A stretch of DNA of 10,571 nucleotides from Syntrophaceae bacterium. Lineage in GTDB: Bacteria > Desulfobacterota > DTXE01. The stretch lies in NCBI GenBank assembly GCA_012962595.1, contig DTXE01000081.1, forward strand, positions 1 to 10,571. The letters are read 5' to 3'. Positions 5,876 through 10,571 of the stretch are shown here, piece after piece; positions within the stretch are counted from its first letter, which is position 1, and every line of letters starts with the position of its first letter. The notes beneath the pieces are model-generated. The model did not search any database, had not been told where the DNA came from, and worked only from the letters and a program-made list of their open reading frames with translations. The translations under genes and the position numbers were made by a program.

Positions 5876-7668
5876 CCTAGGTCAATAAGCAGGCCTTTAG
5901 TGAATTTAGGGTCAACAGGTTTTTTAAAATCCAAATTGCCATACTCCTCTTCCAGAAGATTAAAACAGCTATCCCAAAACTCTTTAGCATAGAAGAATTC
6001 CCTCCTGCCTTTACCTTTTAGTAGAGACTGAAGCCATCTATAACAGCTATTCTTAACGGTTGTTTTTATATGTAAAGGGGTACGCTTGCCCTTCTTAAAG
6101 ATGGTGGATAAAAATATATTCAATCTATCCCTTTTAATAGGTGAAAATTTAAACTCTCCATGGAGAACCTGATTGGCAAGGGCCGTTAGGCTAAGCATTG
6201 TAAAGTCAACATGAGATATATTAGAAGGATAGCACCTGGAGAAATCTAGTCTCCTGATATCACCGAGTTGAAATCCATAAACGGAGAAGTGCAATTCCCC
6301 CCAGAAAAGGATTTTATCTAATAACTTATCAATGTTGTTCACTTCCCTTAGATTTCGGAAAGGTCTGTATTCTACACTTTTGGGGTCTATCATACCTTCA
6401 TATAAGAGAGGATGCCTTTCTACCAAGCCCTCAATTATATCACTGTAAGGGCTTACTAAAAGGCACCACCCATCATCTCCGGGAAAGAATCGTTCACTCA
6501 TTTTGATGGCATGGGCCTTTTTCCTAAGTTTTAAAAGCAGACTAAACCCCACCCGGAATATATCTTCCAGATACCAATGACTCACAATTTCCATTCCTCT
6601 CTGAACATCCTTATGGGCTAAGTATTCAAGCCCTATGTTTATATAGCCAGAGGCCTTCTTTAAGGTTTCAGACACCCATTCCAAATTTGATAAATCAACA
6701 GCATCAGCAATGAGTACTTTATTGGAAATAGAAACCATTTCTCCCATCAGTCTATCAAAGTGTTCTTGCCCTATATTTGCTAGGATTACCCTATTGAAAA
6801 AGGTTTTTTCATCTCTTAGATCAAAATAGTGACTAGGAATAATCGATTGCCAGCGTTTTCCTTGTAGTTCAAAATCGGCTTCATTCTTTGTAGGTTTATA
6901 ACTTCTGTATCTATCAGGTTCTATGAATTGATAAAGGATCTGCGCCTCTTCTAAATCAGGAAATCCCTTATCCGCCATTCTGGCACACCTGAAGCGAAAT
7001 GCTTCTTCCTCAATCTCTGCATCAATTTCCCAGTATAAGGACTCCATCACGCGCATATAAAGGTCTGGGTCAATGTCCCGCATGATCTTTATGAGGTTTT
7101 CTAATTCAGTACGTCCAAACTTCTTGTATTTGAAGTCTAGATAATAGAAGTTGTCTAAGGTGAAAAAATTCTTATACGCCTCTATTCCCTCTTCCTCTTC
7201 CAATTTATATACCCTGATATATTTCTTGAGAAAGACAACCAAAATATCCAGACTCATGTGTTGTAATGTCTCAAATATCTTCTCCTCTCCACATTTCTGA
7301 AGGAGCCTAAACCACTTGAGTGCCTCCTGGGCCCTAAATTTATCCTTTAACCAGAACTCTACATCAAAAATGTATTCCATCTGTCTGGGGCTGGTTAGAG
7401 TTATAAGCTCAAGTGCATCTGCCTCACCAATCTCCTTGATGGTAAAAAATAGCTCCTCTTCCGGGATCGCCTGGACTAACTCCCTGCTTTTATTGGACGA
7501 AAGGATAAGATTCTGTCTATCCTGACCCTTGGCCTCCAAAACCAGTGCCAACTGGTCTTTAAATGGAAGGGTGTTAATTTTGGAAGGCGCCCTAAGCCAC
7601 TCTCTGATATCTCTTTTAGGCAGGCGTGTCCAATCCTTTGCTATCTGTGTAGGGACATTCTTGTTCAT
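5872..7668 (-). CDS. DUF6178 family protein of unknown function
   Basis: A large 598-residue soluble protein, lacking a signal peptide and any clear membrane segment. It is rich in Leu, Glu, Arg and aromatic residues, consistent with an all-helical repeat-like fold; an acidic run (KLEEEEGIEAY) lies near residue 155. Length, composition and wording such as LPKRDIREWLRAPSKINTLP and LTSPRQMEYIFDVEFWLKD match what I recall of DUF6178, a family of former Deltaproteobacteria. I know of no assigned function. Its ATG overlaps the stop of the upstream membrane-protein gene as ATGA. There is no Shine-Dalgarno: the bases just before the start read CCTCCTT, the opposite of one. Expression therefore probably relies on reinitiation by ribosomes finishing the upstream gene. 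Confidence 0.78.
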   Translation of the reverse strand: MNKNVPTQIAKDWTRLPKRDIREWLRAPSKINTLPFKDQLALVLEAKGQDRQNLILSSNKSRELVQAIPEEELFFTIKEIGEADALELITLTSPRQMEYIFDVEFWLKDKFRAQEALKWFRLLQKCGEEKIFETLQHMSLDILVVFLKKYIRVYKLEEEEGIEAYKNFFTLDNFYYLDFKYKKFGRTELENLIKIMRDIDPDLYMRVMESLYWEIDAEIEEEAFRFRCARMADKGFPDLEEAQILYQFIEPDRYRSYKPTKNEADFELQGKRWQSIIPSHYFDLRDEKTFFNRVILANIGQEHFDRLMGEMVSISNKVLIADAVDLSNLEWVSETLKKASGYINIGLEYLAHKDVQRGMEIVSHWYLEDIFRVGFSLLLKLRKKAHAIKMSERFFPGDDGWCLLVSPYSDIIEGLVERHPLLYEGMIDPKSVEYRPFRNLREVNNIDKLLDKILFWGELHFSVYGFQLGDIRRLDFSRCYPSNISHVDFTMLSLTALANQVLHGEFKFSPIKRDRLNIFLSTIFKKGKRTPLHIKTTVKNSCYRWLQSLLKGKGRREFFYAKEFWDSCFNLLEEEYGNLDFKKPVDPKFTKGLLIDLG

Positions 7669-8156
7669 AAGGAGGTTAAAAATATACTGTATGTACGGTT
7701 TCCAATTAGCACCATAGCTGTAACTATTAATCCAGCGATGGAAACCCCTAAGGCAATGGCAAGGAAGGATTTAAGCTTGTTCATTCCAAAAAACCAAGCC
7801 CCCAATGTCCCTGTGTAAGCACCGGTAACTGGGAGTGGAATAGCCACAAATAGGGTCAAGCCAAAATATCCCCATCTTTCTATTTTGTGATGCAATCTTT
7901 TCCTAGTTTTTTCCATGAATCTAGGGAATGTTTGTTTATAGATGCTTACCGCCATCAAATGATGGTGTATATATCCCAGAAAGATATACACCAGGGGGAC
8001 AACCGCCAAGTTTGCTATTACACACACTGCATAAGCCAATAATGGATTAGTGCCTATTAACAATGCTGCTGGAATTCCTCCCCTTAATTCTGCTACAGGT
8101 AATAAGCTCAATAATATAGCCCTGGTCAATGACAAGAATTTACTCCTTCCATCCAT
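7665..8156 (-). CDS. Small multi-drug export family membrane protein (COG2426)
   Basis: A 163-residue polytopic membrane protein of the putative small multi-drug export family (PF06695). It carries the two paired signature loops [12 protein letters not shown] (19-29) and [17 protein letters not shown] (105-121), which resemble the re-entrant loops of DedA-like proteins. Hydrophobic stretches lie at about 10-35, 38-62, 97-120 and 128-152, with a basic cytoplasmic-type loop between ([15 protein letters not shown], 81-95). The transport substrate is unproven despite the family name; lipid or small-ion handling is equally possible. It overlaps the 3' end of pcm by 17 nt, with AGGA a few bases before the ATG. 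It overlaps DUF6178 by 4 nt. Confidence 0.88.
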   Translation of the reverse strand: MDGRSKFLSLTRAILLSLLPVAELRGGIPAALLIGTNPLLAYAVCVIANLAVVPLVYIFLGYIHHHLMAVSIYKQTFPRFMEKTRKRLHHKIERWGYFGLTLFVAIPLPVTGAYTGTLGAWFFGMNKLKSFLAIALGVSIAGLIVTAMVLIGNRTYSIFLTSL

Positions 8157-8787
8157 ATTTTCCTATAAGGCTGACAAACCGACAACCACCCAGGTTCTGG
8201 CGGATCAATCTGCCATCCTCCTTTTTAGTAACCTTAATCAGTGATTGGGAAAAGCGGTCACCTAGAGGAACAGCCAATCTACCATCCACCCCAAGCTGCT
8301 CTAGTAAAGGCTGAGGAATTTCTGGGGCTCCGGCTGTCACTAAAATAGCATGGAAAGGAGCTTCTTCTTTCCAACCATATGTTCCATTGTCAACCTTAAG
8401 CACTACATTAAAATATTTAAGTTTGTCCAGAATCTTTCTGGCCTTCTCCAGGAGAGATGGTATTCGCTCAATGGAGTATACCTTTTCTGAAAGTTCAGCC
8501 AAGATAGCAGTTTGGTAGCCAGAACCTGTTCCTATCTCTAGCACCCTTTCGCTGCCCCTAAGTTCAAGGGCCTCTGTCATGAGGGCCACCATGTAAGGTT
8601 GAGAAATAGTTTGGTTTTCTCCAATGGGAAGGGGATAGTCATTATAGGCCTGGTCTTGCAGGGCCTCATCAACAAAAAGGTGACGAGGAACTTTCAACAT
8701 GGCTTGAAGGACTCGCTCATCCCGGATACCACGGGCGGCTATTTGAGTTTGAACCATCTTCTCACGGGCTGTACGAAAGTCCTTCAT
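8140..8787 (-). CDS. pcm: Protein-L-isoaspartate O-methyltransferase
   Basis: Cytoplasmic repair enzyme that methylates L-isoaspartyl residues in damaged proteins using S-adenosylmethionine. It has 215 residues from the ATG at 8787. Landmarks are [20 protein letters not shown] (11-30), VPRHLFV (33-39), the substrate-site [12 protein letters not shown] (59-70), the SAM-binding [10 protein letters not shown] (83-92), YSIERIP (104-110) and a post-motif VTAGAPEIP (150-158). The frame can be extended to TTG 8847, but that start would lie about two bases from the predicted transcription start, and the extra 20 residues do not resemble the family. The ATG is therefore preferred, although its Shine-Dalgarno is weak (CAGG). 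First gene of an overlapping operon with the COG2426 protein and DUF6178. Confidence 0.94.
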   Translation of the reverse strand: MKDFRTAREKMVQTQIAARGIRDERVLQAMLKVPRHLFVDEALQDQAYNDYPLPIGENQTISQPYMVALMTEALELRGSERVLEIGTGSGYQTAILAELSEKVYSIERIPSLLEKARKILDKLKYFNVVLKVDNGTYGWKEEAPFHAILVTAGAPEIPQPLLEQLGVDGRLAVPLGDRFSQSLIKVTKKEDGRLIRQNLGGCRFVSLIGKYGWKE

Positions 8788-8855
8788 GTGCCTGGGAATA
8801 ATATAGGCAAGGGCCCTGAAGGGCCTTTTCAGAGCTCCTCTGAGCAATTTATCTC

Positions 8856-8885
8856 ATAATAGTCAAAAATTAACCAAAAAGTCAA
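8856..8885 (-). promoter_or_regulatory. Sigma70-type promoter of the pcm operon
   Basis: On the minus strand TTGACT (8885-8880), an 18-bp spacer and TATTAT (8861-8856) make a good promoter. Transcription would start near 8849, giving a leader of about 60 nt to the ATG at 8787. That leader contains a GC-rich hairpin (GGCCC/GGGCC, around 8809-8829). Confidence 0.65.
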
Positions 8886-8909
8886 AAGCTATTTTTGAAT
8901 CTTAAGGTA

Positions 8910-8938
8910 TTGACAGATATTGCAAAATCTGTTATCAA
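8910..8938 (+). promoter_or_regulatory. Promoter of the 70-residue protein, with overlapping inverted repeat
   Basis: There is a perfect -35 TTGACA (8910-8915), a 17-bp spacer and TATCAA (8933-8938, four of six consensus bases). Transcription would start near 8945. An imperfect inverted repeat, TGACAGAT (8911-8918) and ATCTGTTA (8927-8934) with one G-T pair and an 8-bp gap, spans the promoter and could be an operator. The pcm promoter points the other way, 24 bp to the left. Confidence 0.6.
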
Positions 8939-8964
8939 CTTATTCAATTGAGCTCGCAAAACAT

Positions 8965-8969
8965 GGAGG
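8965..8969 (+). promoter_or_regulatory. Ribosome binding site deciding the start of the 70-residue protein
   Basis: GGAGG lies five bases before the ATG at 8975. The in-frame alternatives, TTG 8948 and ATG 8963, have no comparable site, and TTG 8948 would be almost leaderless given the predicted promoter. Confidence 0.7.
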
Positions 8970-8974
8970 CAGAG

Positions 8975-9187
8975 ATGGATGAACAAGGCGGAAACACGGT
9001 GAAGATTAAGGATGAAAAAGGTAAGGAAGTTCCTCGGAGGAAAAGGTCTTCACCCCTGGCAAACCTGGTTATTTCCTTCTTGGAAGATCAGGGCTTTGAG
9101 GTTTACAGAATGCAGAGCGTCCAAGAGGCGTATCAAGTCAAAAGCGATGGTGAAATCTTGAGGCTTTATATAACTCGTAAGGGATAG
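8975..9187 (+). CDS. Small hypothetical protein, 70 residues
   Basis: A small basic cytoplasmic protein that I do not recognise. The first 25 residues are charged and probably disordered (VKIKDEKGKEVPRRKRSS). The rest looks like a compact alpha/beta unit: a helix SPLANLVISFLEDQGFEVY, then QEAYQVKSDGEILRLYITRKG with two likely strands. There is no signal peptide or membrane segment. The start at ATG 8975 is chosen for its GGAGG site; a TTG at 8948 would give 79 residues. It has its own predicted promoter and is divergent from pcm. The arginine/lysine patch could bind nucleic acid, but that is speculation. No terminator was seen after it. Confidence 0.7.
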   Translation: MDEQGGNTVKIKDEKGKEVPRRKRSSPLANLVISFLEDQGFEVYRMQSVQEAYQVKSDGEILRLYITRKG

Positions 9188-9353
9188 GATGACATAAATA
9201 ATAATCACTTGTGTGAGACCTTACCTCTTGAGATTTTATAGTGTGTCCAATGAAGGTTGTATCAATTCCCATGATGAATGAATCACTCCTTGGATCCCAT
9301 TACCAAGGATAACGTGAAGGAGAGTCTACAAGCCTTTAGAAAATTGAGGATGC

Positions 9354-9383
9354 TTGACAAATAGGCAGTACATCAAGTATTAG
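9354..9383 (+). promoter_or_regulatory. Candidate promoter of the ExeA-like gene
   Basis: A perfect TTGACA (9354-9359) is followed after 18 bp by TATTAG (9378-9383, four of six consensus bases). The predicted start near 9390 leaves a leader of about 70 nt. This is the best promoter match in the spacer. Confidence 0.5.
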
Positions 9384-9437
9384 CCCCATAGAGTTCCGTA
9401 AGCAGAACCAGCTCCATAAGTCCATTAATTAGATTTA

Positions 9438-9454
9438 GTCTCATAAACGGAGAC
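9438..9454 (+). promoter_or_regulatory. Short hairpin over the ExeA-like ribosome binding site
   Basis: GTCTC (9438-9442) can pair with GAGAC (9450-9454) across a 7-base loop. The right arm includes most of the Shine-Dalgarno GGAG (9449-9452), which sits seven bases before the TTG start. The stem is only 5 bp, so any effect on translation would be modest. Confidence 0.35.
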
Positions 9455-9459
9455 CGGAA

Positions 9460-10248
9460 TTGTACGAACACTATTGGGGACTGAAGGAACTGCCATTTGA
9501 AAATGTTCCCGATCCTAGATTCTTCTACCGGTCTCCTCAACATGAAGAGGCTTTAGGGAGATTGAGCTATGCCGTGAGAACATGCAAGGGAACGGCCCTG
9601 TTGACCGCTGAGATAGGGAGTGGGAAAACGTTGGTCAGCCGAGCCCTTATCCTCGAACTTATGCTTGAAAGTAGATGGAAGATTGCCCTTATTACCTACC
9701 CTGCGCTTAGTGCCATGGAACTCCTGAGAGAAATACTATACCAATTAGGAGTTAACACTCCCCAAGGGACCAAAGTGGATTTGCTTCACTCTCTGAATAA
9801 CGAGATGGTAAAAAATATGAAAGATGGAAAACATACAGTAATTATAATTGATGAGGCCCAAACTATAGACGACATGAATATTTTTGAAGAACTCCGCTTG
9901 CTCTTAAATTTCCAACTGAATGAACGTTTTCTTTTAACCTTAATTCTTTTAGGACAACCAAATTTGAGGGAAAAAATTTCTAAAATTCCAGCACTGGAAC
10001 AGAGAATATTCATAAAATACTACTTGAGTGCCTTGAGCCTTTCTCAGACAGAAGAGTATATAGCCTTCCGCTTGCGCACAGCAGGCTCACAGAGGAACGT
10101 ATTCACTAAGGAGGCCATTAAAATCATACATGAATATTCTCAAGGCATACCTAGGAAAATCAATAGTGTCTGTGACTTGAGTTTGTTAAGCGGCTTCAGT
10201 AGAAAATTAAAACATATCGACTCAGATATAATTAATTGGGTTGGCTGA
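9460..10248 (+). CDS. ExeA/GspA-like AAA ATPase
   Basis: A 262-residue P-loop ATPase of the ExeA family (AAA_22 type), which in type II secretion helps the secretin assemble through the cell wall and is also linked to pilus and exopolysaccharide loci. It starts with the family hallmark MYEHYWGLKELPFENVPDPRF. Walker A is AEIGSGKT (50-57), Walker B is TVIIIDEAQ (126-134), a sensor-1 region is LLGQPNLR (163-170), a likely arginine finger is LEQR (Arg182), and a sensor-2 region is GIPRKIN (229-235). All the key residues look intact. It stops after the ATPase part: it has no transmembrane segment and no peptidoglycan-binding domain, unlike full ExeA. TTG start with GGAG seven bases upstream. An unknown gene follows after 52 bp. 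Confidence 0.9.
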   Translation: MYEHYWGLKELPFENVPDPRFFYRSPQHEEALGRLSYAVRTCKGTALLTAEIGSGKTLVSRALILELMLESRWKIALITYPALSAMELLREILYQLGVNTPQGTKVDLLHSLNNEMVKNMKDGKHTVIIIDEAQTIDDMNIFEELRLLLNFQLNERFLLTLILLGQPNLREKISKIPALEQRIFIKYYLSALSLSQTEEYIAFRLRTAGSQRNVFTKEAIKIIHEYSQGIPRKINSVCDLSLLSGFSRKLKHIDSDIINWVG

Positions 10249-10300
10249 TGAGATACGGTAAGAACCCTTAAAGGAAATCGGAGGTTCAGAGAAGGCTTAA

Positions 10301-10571
10301 ATGGCACCCTCAAATAAATCCAGGGATCTCGCTGACATAGCCAGAGCGAAGTCCTACAAATTTGACCCTCTTAAGCGGATTTCAAAGGAAACAAATGTTC
10401 AAGAGGAGCCAGTGGATGCTCCTAGATATCAGGATGAGACCAAGTTAAGAGAAAGATGGGCGAATACTGACAAATTGCAAATTGCATTAATAGAGCAAAA
10501 TGTTGCATCTAAATACCAAGAGGGCTATTTTAAAAATACACCAGGGCAGACAAATATCAGACACACTGATC
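10301..10571 (+). CDS. Unrecognised protein, N-terminal part, cut by window end
   Basis: An open frame from ATG 10301 runs to the window edge (90 codons seen, no stop). GAAGG lies five bases before the ATG, and a second GGAGG is at about 10280-10284, so translation is well supported. The visible part is hydrophilic and charged: MAPSNKSRDLADIARAKSYK, then FDPLKRISKE, an acidic stretch and TKLRERWANTDKLQIALIEQ. There is no signal peptide and no membrane segment so far. It is probably co-transcribed with the ExeA-like ATPase. Some ExeA relatives are followed by a GspB-like partner, but this lacks the N-terminal motif and hydrophobic segment I would expect of one, so I leave its function open. 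Confidence 0.7.
   Translation, partial: MAPSNKSRDLADIARAKSYKFDPLKRISKETNVQEEPVDAPRYQDETKLRERWANTDKLQIALIEQNVASKYQEGYFKNTPGQTNIRHTD

Larger units (their letters stand above)
9188..9459. other. Intergenic region before the ExeA-like gene
   Basis: A 272-base stretch without a firmly supported gene. It contains a 28-codon ATG frame (9278-9364) with no Shine-Dalgarno site, a 7-bp inverted repeat TCCTTGG/CCAAGGA (9287-9309) with no U-tract, a candidate promoter (9354-9383), and a 5-bp stem covering the ExeA-like ribosome binding site. Confidence 0.5.

Noticed and set aside
7668..7717. Strong Shine-Dalgarno-like TAAGGAGGT on the plus strand
   Set aside because: The next plus-strand ATG is about 17 bases away and opens only an 8-codon frame; the sequence is better explained as the junction of two minus-strand genes.
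8788..8847. 20-residue N-terminal extension of pcm from TTG 8847
   Set aside because: It would start about two bases after the predicted transcription start, includes a GC-rich hairpin, and does not resemble the family N-terminus.
9287..9309. Inverted repeat TCCTTGG/CCAAGGA as a terminator for the 70-residue gene
   Set aside because: The stem is only 7 bp with a 9-base loop and no U-tract follows on either strand.

Overview
The window reads as a chromosomal housekeeping and accessory stretch from a bacterium of the former Deltaproteobacteria (Desulfobacterota or a close relative). That placement is inference. It rests on three family-level recognitions: a DUF4911-type small protein, a DUF6178-type 598-residue protein, and the run miaB / bifunctional-nuclease-domain protein / PHP-domain protein, all of which I associate with that group. 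By eye the DNA leans A+T. Coding is dense on both strands, with several TTG or GTG starts and no insertion sequence, CRISPR array, rRNA or tRNA that I can support.

Left part (1-3221): An HU-family DNA-binding gene on the minus strand has a textbook promoter (581-608) and intrinsic terminator (200-235). Next are a short predicted lipoprotein (+), a stand-alone MetE/UROD-superfamily protein with a plausible zinc site (-), a DUF4911-type small protein (+) and a rhomboid intramembrane serine protease (-). The last two converge and overlap by 17 bp.

Middle (3333-5875, +): miaB (tRNA ms2i6A37 methylthiotransferase), a DUF151/bifunctional-nuclease-domain protein and a PHP-domain phosphoesterase are tightly spaced and probably co-transcribed. 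The rhomboid/miaB divergent spacer carries a perfect 12-bp palindrome. The PHP gene meets the next gene tail to tail with overlapping stop codons.

Right-middle (5872-8787, -): pcm (protein-L-isoaspartate methyltransferase), a COG2426-type small membrane protein and the DUF6178 protein form one overlapping minus-strand operon. The first overlap is 17 nt and the second is an ATGA junction. The operon reads from a good sigma70-type promoter at 8856-8885. DUF6178 has no Shine-Dalgarno site and so probably depends on translational coupling.

Right edge (8975-10571, +): a 70-residue unknown protein reads from its own promoter, divergent from pcm. After a 272-base spacer comes an ExeA/GspA-like AAA ATPase with all its nucleotide-binding motifs but no peptidoglycan-binding domain. 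Last is an unrecognised charged protein cut off by the window end. The ATPase and its downstream partner are the most likely place for an accessory envelope or secretion system, but the partner lies mostly outside the window.
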